Positions 6,884 through 15,821 of a stretch of DNA of 41,627 bases are shown piece by piece. How positions within the stretch are numbered: position 1 is the first letter of the stretch; every line of letters begins with the position of its first letter. The stretch is from a virus. Location of the stretch: the IMG/VR virus record IMGVR_UViG_3300006871_000005, positions 1-41,627 of that record. One strand, given 5' to 3'. Made by a program: the position numbers and the translations under genes. A model generated the notes under the pieces. The model was not told the DNA's origin. It did no database searches and worked only from the letters and a program-made list of their open reading frames with translations.

Positions 6884-8668
6884 CTACGGACCCAACATGA
6901 TGGCGACGGCGTTCTTGACCGACGAATCTTGCGTCGCCTGACCGCTACCGGGCGCGCCCGCGTACACAAGGCATTCCCATCGCAATCCGTCGGAAGCGTT
7001 CAGCGACATGTAGGGCGACGGCCCCATCCCGTCCTTGAGCATCGAGCCCATGCAACCGGCGATCGTCCAGACGCCGGAGCGATCCTGCACGAGCACCTGG
7101 TACATCCCGGCCTTCGTCGCATCGAAGATCGGGAAGCCGCCGTCCTGCCCGTCGAACGTCCAGGGGACGACGCCGTACGAGCCTTTGATCGAGAACGGGC
7201 GGCACCACATCTTCCGCTCGCGGAGATGCGAGAGGTTCATCGTCGTGCCGCTCGCGGCCTTGTGCCAGCAGCGGTAGACGGGGGAGCCGCCAGGGTTCGC
7301 GGCGGTCGTAGGCGCATTGTCCACGCCGAAGACCATGGCCGAGTAGTGGCGCGTGATCGACGGCGTCCGGTTCGCGCCGACGGCGTTCAGCCGGTTAGCG
7401 CGGTTGTAGATCTCCACCTGCCAGAGCGAGGCGGAAGAGCGCCGCGAGAGCACGGAGAACGAGCAATACTCGTCGGATCCGCCGTTCTGGATCGAGACGG
7501 CGCCGTTCATCTGCGCAATGCCGTCCTGCTCGAACATCATTCCCCAGGACGACATCCGCCAGTTCTGTTGCGTGGAGCCGCGGTCGGTGTTCCCCACGTC
7601 GTCGCCGTACACCATCACGCAAGGCGGGTACGTCGTCTTGAGCAGCGCCGTCCCACCCGTGGTCCCGTCCGACGAGAGAATGATCCGGCCATCGAAGCCG
7701 CCGGATGTCGGATCGTTCGCCGGGCCGACATACTCGTACGCGGCGAAGAGCGCCTTCCGGTTGTAGTTCAGCCGCGCGGTGACCGGCGCCGAGAGGTACG
7801 GCTGCGCGACACTGTTCTCCAAACGGAAAGGCATGCGCACGCGGTAGTGGCCCGGGTTCCCCGCGCCCGTCGCGCTCGTGAAGTCCGACGTGAAGCGCGG
7901 CGTCGGCGAGCAGCAGCCGATTGCCCATGCGTGCCAGGTGATAGAGTTGATGAACGAAGACGAGCCCGCGGGGATCGACACGGAGACGATGAGGTTCCAG
8001 TGCGGCGTCGGGTCCTTCGAGAATCGCCACGCGACGTCGATCGTGAGGTCCGCGTTCTGATACGCCGACGGGTAGACCGCGTCCGGGAATGGCCGCGAGC
8101 CCACGCCGAGATCGGTCCAGTGGAGCGAGGAGCTGTCGAGGTTGTCCACGTTGTCCGTCTCGACCTGCGCCGTGTCCCAGCGGAGCGAGATCATCGGCGG
8201 CCACACGGGATCGATCAGCGGGTCACCCCACTGGCCGAGCGACGCGTCAGAACCACCCGCCACGAAGTCCGTGTCCATGAGCGGAATCTCGATCGTGCTA
8301 TTCGTCGCCTGGAAGCACGAGATCAGAACGCCGTTGATCGCTTCGACGTGCGCAGTCTGTGCGATCGGCGAGAGCGAGCCGCTCGGGAAGCTCGCCGCGA
8401 GCGGGATCGGGCGGCCGTAGTCCGCGAAGTACCCGATGTTCAGCGGATCCATGAACGGGACTTGCACGAACCACACGGGCAGCCAAGCCTTGTCGCCCTT
8501 CACGTTGTAGAAGGCGTCGTCCTGGAAGCGGTAGTACTGCCCCGCGTACAGGAACCACCGCCCGTTGGGCAGCGTCGGCATGTAATAGGTGCCCGGCCCG
8601 ATCTGGCCGCTGAACTCGCTCAGGTCCGGGAACGGACGCCACGGCGTGCCGGAGGGAGGGAGGCTCAC
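6884..8668 (-). CDS. Tail fibre or receptor-binding protein, 594 aa
   Basis: This large, beta-rich, aromatic protein is the last gene of the tail module. The sequence is full of short strands and turns (GTYYMPTLPNGRWFLYAG, WLPVWFVQVPFMDP) and ends in a domain with DGFGG-type loops but no collagen repeats. The GTG start at 8668 overlaps the upstream tail gene by four bases. Position after the tape measure and two tail-tip genes makes it the best candidate for host recognition. No chaperone or peptidase signature is visible, so the call rests on position and composition. Confidence 0.55.
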   Translation of the reverse strand: MSLPPSGTPWRPFPDLSEFSGQIGPGTYYMPTLPNGRWFLYAGQYYRFQDDAFYNVKGDKAWLPVWFVQVPFMDPLNIGYFADYGRPIPLAASFPSGSLSPIAQTAHVEAINGVLISCFQATNSTIEIPLMDTDFVAGGSDASLGQWGDPLIDPVWPPMISLRWDTAQVETDNVDNLDSSSLHWTDLGVGSRPFPDAVYPSAYQNADLTIDVAWRFSKDPTPHWNLIVSVSIPAGSSSFINSITWHAWAIGCCSPTPRFTSDFTSATGAGNPGHYRVRMPFRLENSVAQPYLSAPVTARLNYNRKALFAAYEYVGPANDPTSGGFDGRIILSSDGTTGGTALLKTTYPPCVMVYGDDVGNTDRGSTQQNWRMSSWGMMFEQDGIAQMNGAVSIQNGGSDEYCSFSVLSRRSSASLWQVEIYNRANRLNAVGANRTPSITRHYSAMVFGVDNAPTTAANPGGSPVYRCWHKAASGTTMNLSHLRERKMWCRPFSIKGSYGVVPWTFDGQDGGFPIFDATKAGMYQVLVQDRSGVWTIAGCMGSMLKDGMGPSPYMSLNASDGLRWECLVYAGAPGSGQATQDSSVKNAVAIMLGP

Positions 8669-9921
8669 AGGAACACCTTGCTCGCGTCGTCCCAGGTGGT
8701 CATACCCCAGGTCGCGAAGCTGCCGTTCACGACGGTCGCCTCGTGTCCATCGGCGACCGCCTCGAGCCCGATCCCGAGGAGACGCGGCTCCTTGTACGTC
8801 ACGCGGTAGGTCGCCTCGACCTTCGTATACGGGTCCTTCGCGCGGATCCGGTCGTTGAGTTGGACGATCAGCCCACGCGGCCCGGCCACGAACGAGACCA
8901 CGGCGGGGAAGGACGCATGCTGCTCATAGCCGATGCGCGCGAGGAGCGCGGATTGACGGATGGTCGGCGCATAGGGTCCGGGGAACGTGCGCCGGAGCCG
9001 GCCGACCTGCGCCTCGTCCCCGAGATTCCGCGCGCTCGACACCTCTGTGCCCTGGTACTGCGTCGCGACCTGCGTGCACCCGAGGTCCATGGGTCGCCCG
9101 AACTTCCAGTTGCTGGCGTTCGTCTCGTCGAACACGCCCGGGACGATCCACGGCTGGAAGCCGACGGAGCCGCAGGCGCCGGGCCAGAACACGGGCGAGA
9201 TCCGGAAGCGGCCATCCTCGCCGCTCGTGATCTGGCATCCGGAGGAGGCGGCGAGAAGGGTCATCGCGTCGCCGATCCGCGTCCCGGGCGTGATCTCGCC
9301 GTGCATCTGCCAGTCGAGCGTCTGACAGATGATCTCGCACACGTCCCATGTCCCGTCGAAGTACGGCGTGTCGAAGAGCCCGAGGCCTCCTTCAACCATC
9401 GCGATCTCGCGCGCGATCTTCGGCCCCCAAAGCCCCGGCGAGGCCGCCGACGACCAGTAGTTCAGCACCCACCGCTGGGACGTCTCGCGCATCCGGATGT
9501 CCTGGAACCGGCTGGCGACCGTGATCTCGACGCGGCCCTCGATGGGCGTGATGTCGGAGACAATCCCGGCGTGCACCGGGATCTCCTCCTCGGTGTCGTC
9601 GGCGCGCCGGACGGCGTAGAGGTACTCGATCAGGTCGCCGTAGTACTCGGCCGGCCTGCGCCCGCGGAGGATGCTCCCGGCGACGTCGGCCGGGGTGAGC
9701 GCGCCGTCGTCGTTCCGGAGGACGTAGACCACGGTCGGCGTCGTCTCCGGCCCTAGGAAGGGCGCCACGTACGCGGCAATCCGCGGCTCCGAGCCCGCAA
9801 GGATCCGGTCCCCGAGCTCCACCACGCCCCCACGATGGTGCCAGCGCAGCACCGGCCGCAGGATGACACCGCCGTCCGGGCGGTTCAGTTCGGTCCACGT
9901 TTCCTGTGAAATGTCGATCAT
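8665..9921 (-). CDS. Tail-tip or hub protein, 418 aa
   Basis: The true start is the ATG at 9921, which overlaps the stop of the LamG-like tail gene (ATGA); the longer open frame upstream is an arginine-rich shadow. The N-terminal half contains strands around RPVLRWHHRGGVVELG and RVEITVASRFQDIRM. The C-terminal half has VSFVAGPRGLIVQLND and LLGIGLEAVADG, which resemble the beta-sandwich parts of tail hub and baseplate proteins. Its place directly after the large minor tail protein supports a distal tail or hub role. Confidence 0.55.
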   Translation of the reverse strand: MIDISQETWTELNRPDGGVILRPVLRWHHRGGVVELGDRILAGSEPRIAAYVAPFLGPETTPTVVYVLRNDDGALTPADVAGSILRGRRPAEYYGDLIEYLYAVRRADDTEEEIPVHAGIVSDITPIEGRVEITVASRFQDIRMRETSQRWVLNYWSSAASPGLWGPKIAREIAMVEGGLGLFDTPYFDGTWDVCEIICQTLDWQMHGEITPGTRIGDAMTLLAASSGCQITSGEDGRFRISPVFWPGACGSVGFQPWIVPGVFDETNASNWKFGRPMDLGCTQVATQYQGTEVSSARNLGDEAQVGRLRRTFPGPYAPTIRQSALLARIGYEQHASFPAVVSFVAGPRGLIVQLNDRIRAKDPYTKVEATYRVTYKEPRLLGIGLEAVADGHEATVVNGSFATWGMTTWDDASKVFL

Positions 9922-11918
9922 CGGGCCGGGACCAGGAGCGAGTCGTCCTCTCGGTCCACTTCGCCGAGCGCGGCCGTGGTCAGGATCTGGCCGGGCCCCC
10001 AAAGGCCCCGCTGCACGTCCTGGACGCCGTTCAGACGGTACTTCCGGCCCCAGAGCGGGTAGACGTTGTTCAGCCACTCGTCGGCCGAGGCCTTCTGGTA
10101 GAGGTCCAGCACCTCGGCCGCGGACATGGCGTGATCGTCGATCCGGAGGCGGGAAACGCGCGAGGAGACGTGCGTCAGGCCCGCCACGGCCTCCGCGACC
10201 TCGATCCCGGTCCCGAAGCTCGGTTCCCAGGCGCCGGCGCCGGACGCGACGTCGGAGTTGACGAGGACGCCGTTCACGTAGATCGCGCGCGCGAGCTGGC
10301 CGGGCGTCCCCGTGGCGTCCCCGGTGACAGTCAGGTGATACCAGGTTCCCGCCGTGAGCGTCTGAATGGCGTTCAACTGGCCGCCGGCGTTGTTCGTGTA
10401 GAACTGGAGCACGGCCGGCGCGCCGCCCGGGTTGTACGCCAGGAGCCACCTCTGGGCGCCGGTGACGCCCGTCGCGTTCAGGAGGCCATAGAGGATCGCG
10501 GTCCCCGGATCTCCGCCCCAGTAGAGGAAGAAGGAAACCGTCCACTCCCACGCCGGGATGGCCTGCGGGAACGTGAGCGTCTCGGCGGCGCGCGCGATAC
10601 CCGCGGTCCCGTTCGTGAGCACGAGGTCGGTGGGCGCGGCCTTCGCCTCGATCTGCCAGCCCCACATCCAGAAAACGGCCTGCGAGCCGCGGGAGAAGAT
10701 GGCGATATCCGCAGCGTTCTCGGCCGCGATCGAGGCGCCCGTCACGGAATAGCGCGTCCAGTTCTCGGTGAGCGTGATCGTCGTGGTCCCGCGTGTGTTC
10801 GTCGTGCCGCCGTTCCCCGTCCGGAGTCGAAGGTCAACCGAACCGCGCCCCCGGAGCCAGATCGAGCCGGTGTACGTCGTGGAAGCGGCGATCGTCGCGT
10901 TGTCCGTGAGGTCCACGTTGTCCGAGGCGATGATTGTGCCGGCGGCGAACGCCCCTCGGAGCGTCCCGGCGAGGTAGGACGCGGGCCAAGTCGCGTCCGT
11001 GGGATCGGCGGGGGGCGCGACGGCCGTGTCAAAGGCGAGGCTCGAAGGCGCGCCCGTGGCCGTCCAGGCGAGCGTCCCGGAGGCCGCCGCGCTGTACTTG
11101 CAGAGGTTCGTCGTCCCGCCGTCGATCGAGATGGCGGACCCGAGCGGACCTGACGGATAACGCGGTGCCCCCGACGCCGCGTGCCGGATCAGGCCCGTAC
11201 TCGGGTCCACGTAGGAGCCCACGGACGCCCGCGCGAAGGCGCCGGCGGGGCCGATGAGGGGCAGCATGGACGTCCCGCGCAGCAGCCGCGCCAGGAACAC
11301 GGTATCGGCGCCGTAGTCCTCCGCGAGCGTCACGGGCTGCATGAGCCGCTCCATCTCGAGCGCGGCGGCGCGCCCAGCGATGGCCCGGAAGTCGTCGATG
11401 GCGATAGCCGTGGGGTGGCGGAGCGCCGTTTTCACGAGGATCTCGCGGCCGTCCCACGTGTCTTGCCGGAGGTGCATGTCCTGCCGGTCGAAGCTCGTGA
11501 TCTGGACCTGCGTGCTACTCACGAAGGCGGGGGACGGCGAGAGAACCGAGAGGAATTGCCTCGGGAGGCGATTCGCCGCTTGACAGGCGACGGTGAACGT
11601 CTGGGCGCCGGTGAACGTGCCCGCGGCGAACGAGACCGAGACGCCGGGATAGATCGGCCGATCAAGGTTCGCGACGTAGGCGTGGTCCGTCCCGAGGTCC
11701 AGCCGACCGGTCAGCGTCCCGTCGCTCCACGTCACGGTGATCACGGCGTTCGTCCCGATGATCCCGCCGGTGATGACGGTGAACGTGATCGTCCGGTTGT
11801 CGGCGAACAGGTAGTCCCCGGCGAATGTCGGCACCGGCCCCGTCCAGCCGCCGAGCGACGGCGCGCCGAGCGTACCGCGGCGCTCTGGCGCGCTCTGGAG
11901 GTCCACGCGGAAGGGCAT
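9918..11918 (-). CDS. Minor tail protein with LamG-like domain, 666 aa
   Basis: The N-terminal third (VDLQSAPERRG to LMQPVTLAEDYGADT) resembles the tail-tip attachment part of siphophage minor tail proteins. A middle beta domain looks carbohydrate-binding-module-like (ASTTYTGSIWLRGRG, NWTRYSVTG). The last third is concanavalin/LamG-like, with WYHLTVTGDATG, IYVNGVLVN and the usual ending LRIDDHAMSAAEVLDLYQ. Such domains bind glycans and would help contact the host surface. It starts one base inside the tape-measure stop and overlaps the next gene by four bases. Confidence 0.7.
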   Translation of the reverse strand: MPFRVDLQSAPERRGTLGAPSLGGWTGPVPTFAGDYLFADNRTITFTVITGGIIGTNAVITVTWSDGTLTGRLDLGTDHAYVANLDRPIYPGVSVSFAAGTFTGAQTFTVACQAANRLPRQFLSVLSPSPAFVSSTQVQITSFDRQDMHLRQDTWDGREILVKTALRHPTAIAIDDFRAIAGRAAALEMERLMQPVTLAEDYGADTVFLARLLRGTSMLPLIGPAGAFARASVGSYVDPSTGLIRHAASGAPRYPSGPLGSAISIDGGTTNLCKYSAAASGTLAWTATGAPSSLAFDTAVAPPADPTDATWPASYLAGTLRGAFAAGTIIASDNVDLTDNATIAASTTYTGSIWLRGRGSVDLRLRTGNGGTTNTRGTTTITLTENWTRYSVTGASIAAENAADIAIFSRGSQAVFWMWGWQIEAKAAPTDLVLTNGTAGIARAAETLTFPQAIPAWEWTVSFFLYWGGDPGTAILYGLLNATGVTGAQRWLLAYNPGGAPAVLQFYTNNAGGQLNAIQTLTAGTWYHLTVTGDATGTPGQLARAIYVNGVLVNSDVASGAGAWEPSFGTGIEVAEAVAGLTHVSSRVSRLRIDDHAMSAAEVLDLYQKASADEWLNNVYPLWGRKYRLNGVQDVQRGLWGPGQILTTAALGEVDREDDSLLVPAR

Positions 11919-13444
11919 CAGGCCACGCCCGCAGCGCGCATCGCCTGGGCGATCCCATGGGCGAATGCGAGTTGCTCGGAGCGTCCGCCGAAGAGCGTCG
12001 AGGCGTTGATCACGACGGTCCCAGTGCGCATTGAGCGCCGGCCGCCGCCATAGGCCAGCGAGGGAGCCATCTCGGTCGGAGCCCCGGACGTGGCGCCGAT
12101 GATGTTCGAGCCCGCAGTCGAAGCGGCGGCGATCGCGCCGGGTACGTCGCCTCCGGACAGGAACGCCTTGAGCGCCGCCGCGATGATCTGCCGCGTGATC
12201 AGGCGGTTCAACTCCGCGACGATCGACGTCACGAGGTCTGACCAGATCTTCTTCATGGCCTGCGCGAAGTTGCGGTGCTCGACGAGCGCGCGGGCAAGCG
12301 CCGTTGCCGTGTCGTCGGCCGCGGCGAAGAGGTCATCGACCATCGTGGTGCTCAACTGCGCGGCGATCACGTCGGTGTAGTGCATCTGCTCGGCGAGTTC
12401 GCGCTGCGCGGGCGTCGTCGTGTCCGCGATCTCCGCGGCGTACACGTGCATCGACTTCGCGAGCGCGTCCACGTCCTTCTTCATCTCGTCCGCCGCGCTC
12501 GGACCGCCGCGCTTTCCGCGGATCTCGAAGAGGCTCTCGATTCCCTTCTTGTTCTTGGCCGCGTCCATGCCCTCGATGATCTTCTGGAACTCCTCGAAGG
12601 ACTTCGCGCGTTCGGTGAACGCCGCTGCCTCGTCCGCTCCGGCCCCGCGCGTCGCCGCGTCCATGAAGCCGGTGAACGTCTCTTCCGGCTGGCCCATCTT
12701 TCCGGAGCGCCCGGTCCAGCCGCCAGTCTGGAATCCTTCCCAGGCTTCGCGGAACGCCTTGAGCGCAGCCATCGGAGGGGCGGCGAGCGTGCCCCACGTC
12801 CACGCCTTGAGCTTCGCCTCGACGTTTCCAATCGCATGGTCGAACTCGACGACGTTCTCAACCGTCTCCTTCGAGATCACCGGTGCCGCGCGACCAAGCT
12901 TCTCGATCTCGTCCGCGCCCGCCGCCATGACGCCGAGCATTTCCTTGCCCTGGCGTCCGAAGAGGTCGAAGGCGATGCGCGCCTTCTCGCCTTGCGAGGA
13001 GATCCCCTCGAAGCCGCGCGCGATGCGCTCGAAGACGACGAGCGGCGTCTTGTCCGCAAGCTCGTCCGCGTTGATTCCGAGCGCGTGAAGCTGATCGCCG
13101 AGAGTCGGGAGGCGGCGCTGGAGTTCGATGATGGGCCGCGCGAGCGACGTGAGATCGGTGTCGAGGTTCCGCGCGACGTACGCGAGCCGCTGGACTTCAT
13201 CCGTCGTCGTCCCGAACTGGCGCGAGAGCTTGACCGTCTGGCCCATCTCCTCGCCGAGTTCCTTCAACTTCGATCCGACGAGCGCGAGCGCGCCGACTGC
13301 CGCCGTCGCCCCGAGCACTAGCCCCGTCGGCCCCAGCGTCTTCGCAAGGCTCTGTGCTTCGTGGTCCACGGCCTTGAAGACGCCGGACATCTCGTCTTTC
13401 GCGCGGAAGTAGACCGAGAGAAGGTAGTCCTGGCCGCCGAACAT
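11918..13444 (-). CDS. Tape measure protein, 508 aa
   Basis: The protein lies between the tail-assembly chaperones and the tail-tip genes and has tape-measure features. There is an N-terminal helical start (FRAKDEMSGVFKAVDHEAQ), a hydrophobic segment (GLVLGATAAVGALALVG), long helices with MMxxG-like turns, and the phage tail region GTTTDEVQRLAYVARN. The C-terminus has a second hydrophobic stretch (IIAAALKAFLSGG). At 508 residues it is short for the family. With about 1.5 angstroms per residue this implies a tail of roughly 75 nm, an inference. The start has GGGAGGGGG upstream and follows the previous stop directly. Confidence 0.85.
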   Translation of the reverse strand: MFGGQDYLLSVYFRAKDEMSGVFKAVDHEAQSLAKTLGPTGLVLGATAAVGALALVGSKLKELGEEMGQTVKLSRQFGTTTDEVQRLAYVARNLDTDLTSLARPIIELQRRLPTLGDQLHALGINADELADKTPLVVFERIARGFEGISSQGEKARIAFDLFGRQGKEMLGVMAAGADEIEKLGRAAPVISKETVENVVEFDHAIGNVEAKLKAWTWGTLAAPPMAALKAFREAWEGFQTGGWTGRSGKMGQPEETFTGFMDAATRGAGADEAAAFTERAKSFEEFQKIIEGMDAAKNKKGIESLFEIRGKRGGPSAADEMKKDVDALAKSMHVYAAEIADTTTPAQRELAEQMHYTDVIAAQLSTTMVDDLFAAADDTATALARALVEHRNFAQAMKKIWSDLVTSIVAELNRLITRQIIAAALKAFLSGGDVPGAIAAASTAGSNIIGATSGAPTEMAPSLAYGGGRRSMRTGTVVINASTLFGGRSEQLAFAHGIAQAMRAAGVA

Positions 13445-13651
13445 CTATGCCCCCTCCCGCTCCACGTCCAAGAGCCAACTCGCGATCACGGCTTTGCGCT
13501 TCCCCTCGTCTTCCTGCGAGTCGAGAATGTTCTCCATCGGCTGGCCCACGTCGTAGATCACGCGGTCAACCGCGGCGTCGTCCTCACCCAGCAGTAGGCT
13601 CGGCCGGCACCCGTACCCCTTCGCCATTAGATGAAGCCTGAGCGCCCGCAT
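13445..13651 (-). CDS. Tail assembly chaperone, downstream (T-like) frame
   Basis: This frame of about 68 codons overlaps the end of the G-like chaperone gene and ends immediately before the tape measure. It reads MRALRLHLMAKGYGCRPS, then LGEDDAAVDRVIYDVGQP and WLLDVEREGA. In most long-tailed phages the equivalent frame is expressed only as a fusion, by ribosomal frameshift from the upstream gene. The ATG at 13651 has GGGGGCGG directly against it, too close for a normal ribosome-binding site, so expression as a G-T fusion is more likely than independent initiation. Confidence 0.7.
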   Translation of the reverse strand: MRALRLHLMAKGYGCRPSLLLGEDDAAVDRVIYDVGQPMENILDSQEDEGKRKAVIASWLLDVEREGA

Positions 13652-14069
13652 CCGCCCCCGCGCGCTCCCGAAAGGCCCGTTCCGCGCGTTCGCTCCCGAG
13701 GATCGTGAGCTCGGCCATGGTCTCCGAGATCTGCGTCATCAGCCCGATCGGGAGATCCGCCTTCAACTCCGCGACGGTCTTGTAGCAGAGCACGCCGCCC
13801 TTGTAGACGTGGCGGATGAGGATGTCTTGCATCGTGACGGGCTTCGGGTCCTGCAGCGCTTCGAGTGCCTCGCGGACCGACTGCCAGCGTCCTTCGACGC
13901 CCGCCTTCGCATCCGGCGGTAGCGCCGCGAGCATCTCATCGAACGTCGAGAGGAGCGCGGACCGCGGAGAGCCCGCAAGTTCCTCGCGCTCCATCTCGCT
14001 GTACGCTTCCACCACGCGCACGTCGTCCGTGCCACGCAGCGTGATTTCCTTCTTCGGGAGCGTCGCCAC
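13584..14069 (-). CDS. Tail assembly chaperone (G-like), 161 aa
   Basis: This soluble acidic protein follows the tail tube gene, the standard place for the lambda G analogue. It opens with a beta segment (EITLRGTDDVRVVEAYSEME) and continues as helices (FDEMLAALPPDAKAG, SVREALEAL, ISETMAELTI). It coats the tape measure before tube polymerisation. A GTG at 14069 has AGGAGG upstream. The C-terminal 20-odd residues (GADAGAQASSNGEGV) overlap the second frame, and the slip site lies at 13649-13661. Confidence 0.75.
   Translation of the reverse strand: MATLPKKEITLRGTDDVRVVEAYSEMEREELAGSPRSALLSTFDEMLAALPPDAKAGVEGRWQSVREALEALQDPKPVTMQDILIRHVYKGGVLCYKTVAELKADLPIGLMTQISETMAELTILGSERAERAFRERAGADAGAQASSNGEGVRVPAEPTAG
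13649..13661 (-). other. Probable -2 ribosomal frameshift site
   Basis: On the coding strand the sequence GCGGGGGCGGATG spans the end of the G-like frame. Reading GCG GGG and then slipping back two bases gives GGG CGG ATG and enters the T-like frame. Phage Mu uses a -2 shift at a GGGGCGA-type run in the equivalent genes, and this site is close to that. A +1 shift would reach the same frame and is the alternative. Confidence 0.5.
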
Positions 14070-14087
14070 ATCTGCCTCCTAGCCGAG

Positions 14088-15116
14088 TTAGTAGGCCGTC
14101 GTCCTCTGGTTGATCAACGTGAGGGTCATCGGGTGTTCCGTGGCGCCGCCCGCAAGCTGCATCCCTGCGCGCCACGTCAGGTTTTCAGGCTCCACGCCCA
14201 TTGCGCCGCCGTGGTCCTGCGTGCGCGTGATCAAGGTCGCGTACGGCGAGTACATCGAGAGAGCGTAGGAGCCGACCGCGGACGCGAGCGAGACCGACAC
14301 CGTGTCATAGGCCAGCGCCGTAGTGAGCTGCATGATGCTCGTGATCATGTTCTGGTCGGCGAACTCGCGCGCGACAGAGATCTCCGCGTTGCGGTATCCG
14401 TTCCACACGGGTTCGCGGTTGAAGCGCGACCCGGAGAGTTCGCGCTCCGCGAGGTCCACCGTGAACTTCACTGACCACTCGCCGGTGGACGCCGCACCCA
14501 CCTGGGCCGTCGGCGAGACGGTGGCCGGCGTGTCGTGCCAGAGCAGCTTCATGTCCACGAACTCGGCGAAGGGCGCCGTCGAGAACGTGCCCACAGATCC
14601 GCCGACGTACGACGTGCCGCCCGACTGCGCGGTGAAGTCGAAGTCCACGGTCGCGATGCGATTCGGGCCGCCGGAGATCGTCAACGACTTGAGCACGCAG
14701 CCGTTGTAGACCGTCTTCCCGGCGTTGTTGAGCCGCGTGATCGTGAGCGAGGGGTTCATCACCGTCGGTTCAACGCGGTTCAGCGCGAAGGTATGCGTGT
14801 AGTAGGGACCGCCTCCGATGATTGTCGCCGTGTCCACACCCAAGAACTGCTTGAGGAACCGGCCGACGTCCGTGTACTCCAACAGCACGCTCGCGGACAT
14901 CGCGTACTTCGGCGTCGGCTTGAAGCTGCGCTCGAACGCGAGCTGCACACCGCCGCCGCTCGGCCCCGCGTCCGCCTCCACCGTATCCACGCGCCCACCG
15001 GACCACTTCACGAGCCGATACCATTCGGTCATCGAGACGCCAGTTCCGTACGTCGATTCCTCGCCGGCCCCGAGAGCCTCGAAGAGCCCGAGGACCGGAA
15101 GCGTTGCACCAGGCAT
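14088..15116 (-). CDS. Major tail tube protein, 342 aa
   Basis: This beta-rich protein carries features of siphophage tail tube subunits: an N-terminal arm (LFEALGAGEESTYGTGV), strands with GGVQLAFERSFKPTPK and LEYTDVGRFLKQFLG, and a C-terminal part (ENLTWRAGMQLAGGATEH) that fits a tube or capping domain. At 342 aa it is longer than minimal tube proteins, so a surface-exposed extra domain is possible. It lies between the small head-tail genes and the chaperones. The ATG at 15116 has AAGGAG upstream, directly after a hairpin. Confidence 0.75.
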   Translation of the reverse strand: MPGATLPVLGLFEALGAGEESTYGTGVSMTEWYRLVKWSGGRVDTVEADAGPSGGGVQLAFERSFKPTPKYAMSASVLLEYTDVGRFLKQFLGVDTATIIGGGPYYTHTFALNRVEPTVMNPSLTITRLNNAGKTVYNGCVLKSLTISGGPNRIATVDFDFTAQSGGTSYVGGSVGTFSTAPFAEFVDMKLLWHDTPATVSPTAQVGAASTGEWSVKFTVDLAERELSGSRFNREPVWNGYRNAEISVAREFADQNMITSIMQLTTALAYDTVSVSLASAVGSYALSMYSPYATLITRTQDHGGAMGVEPENLTWRAGMQLAGGATEHPMTLTLINQRTTAY

Positions 15117-15131
15117 GTCACTACTCCTTCC

Positions 15132-15147
15132 GGCCCGCTACCGGGCC
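15132..15147 (-). other. Hairpin between small gene and tail tube gene
   Basis: GGCCCG (15132-15137) pairs perfectly with CGGGCC (15142-15147) around a four-base loop. On the minus strand the stem begins inside the stop codon of the 50-aa gene and ends shortly before the tail tube ribosome-binding site. It may insulate the highly translated tail tube mRNA, act as an RNA-processing or stability element, or be a weak terminator. There is no T-run. Confidence 0.5.
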
Positions 15148-15299
15148 TACGGTCCGTCTACGACGTTTCCGTCCGCGGTCTTCACGGCCGTCGCGACTGC
15201 GGAATCCACCGTCACTGGCGTTCCGCTCGTGAGAATGCCCACGTCCTGCAAGAGCCGCGTGTGATCCGGCCCCGTGTACTTGATCTGAACGTTCGCCAT
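15147..15299 (-). CDS. 50-aa head-tail region protein
   Basis: An ATG at 15299 with TAGGAGG upstream opens 50 codons ending in TAG at 15147. The protein begins MANVQIKYTGPDHTRLL and continues with GTPVTVDSAVATAV, ending DGNVVDGP. Very small beta proteins with a KYTGP-like start are common between head and tail genes of siphophages, where their role is usually unknown. It fills the gap between the tail terminator-like gene and the tail tube gene and is too short for routine gene callers. Confidence 0.7.
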   Translation of the reverse strand: MANVQIKYTGPDHTRLLQDVGILTSGTPVTVDSAVATAVKTADGNVVDGP

Positions 15300-15308
15300 T
15301 GCCGCCTC

Positions 15309-15821
15309 CTAGGCGTACCGCGTGACGTCGCCGCCGACGTGATCCCATTCAACTCGGTAAAGCTCGACGCACGACACGCCGCAGAGCGTCCCGTCGGCTG
15401 CGGAGTCCATGATGTGCTGCGGATCGCTCCCGACCCACCAGATGCGCACGTTCGGCGCCGTCCCGATCGTCTTGAGCGGCCACAGCGCCCTATGGATGTC
15501 CCCCTGGACCTCGGTCCACGGTTCGATCGTGTCGATGTCCCCGTTCGGCCGCGTCACGCCGCGGATGTTCACGCGGACCCCGAAGATCGAGCCGTGCCGG
15601 AAGAGGTCCGTGAGCACCTGATCGCCCCAGAGCGTCGATTGCGCGGGGGAGGACCGAGGCGCCAGCCACACCATGGGCAAGTCAAGGTCCTGCTCACCCT
15701 CCCACTCGCAATCCCGCCGCTGGACGCCCCGGTAGTCCCGGGCGTACCCGTTGCCGCGCGACATGGCGCCGAGGGCGGCTTCCATCGCGTTGACCGCCGT
15801 CACTAGAATGCTCGCGCTCAC
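15309..15821 (-). CDS. Tail terminator-like protein, 170 aa
   Basis: The protein occupies the position of the tail terminator or completion protein, after the gp10-like gene and before the tail tube. It begins with a helix (ILVTAVNAMEAALGAM) and continues with strands (LDLPMVWLAPRSS, FGVRVNIRGVTRP, VRIWWVGSD), the general layout of gpU-like folds. A GTG start at 15821 overlaps the upstream stop (GTGA). The assignment is from gene order and fold-like pattern; no diagnostic motif is visible. Confidence 0.6.
   Translation of the reverse strand: MSASILVTAVNAMEAALGAMSRGNGYARDYRGVQRRDCEWEGEQDLDLPMVWLAPRSSPAQSTLWGDQVLTDLFRHGSIFGVRVNIRGVTRPNGDIDTIEPWTEVQGDIHRALWPLKTIGTAPNVRIWWVGSDPQHIMDSAADGTLCGVSCVELYRVEWDHVGGDVTRYA

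Noticed and set aside
6824-8809. Long plus-strand open frame opposite the tail fibre gene
   Set aside because: It has the same arginine/valine-rich antisense composition, with no recognisable motif and no start signal.
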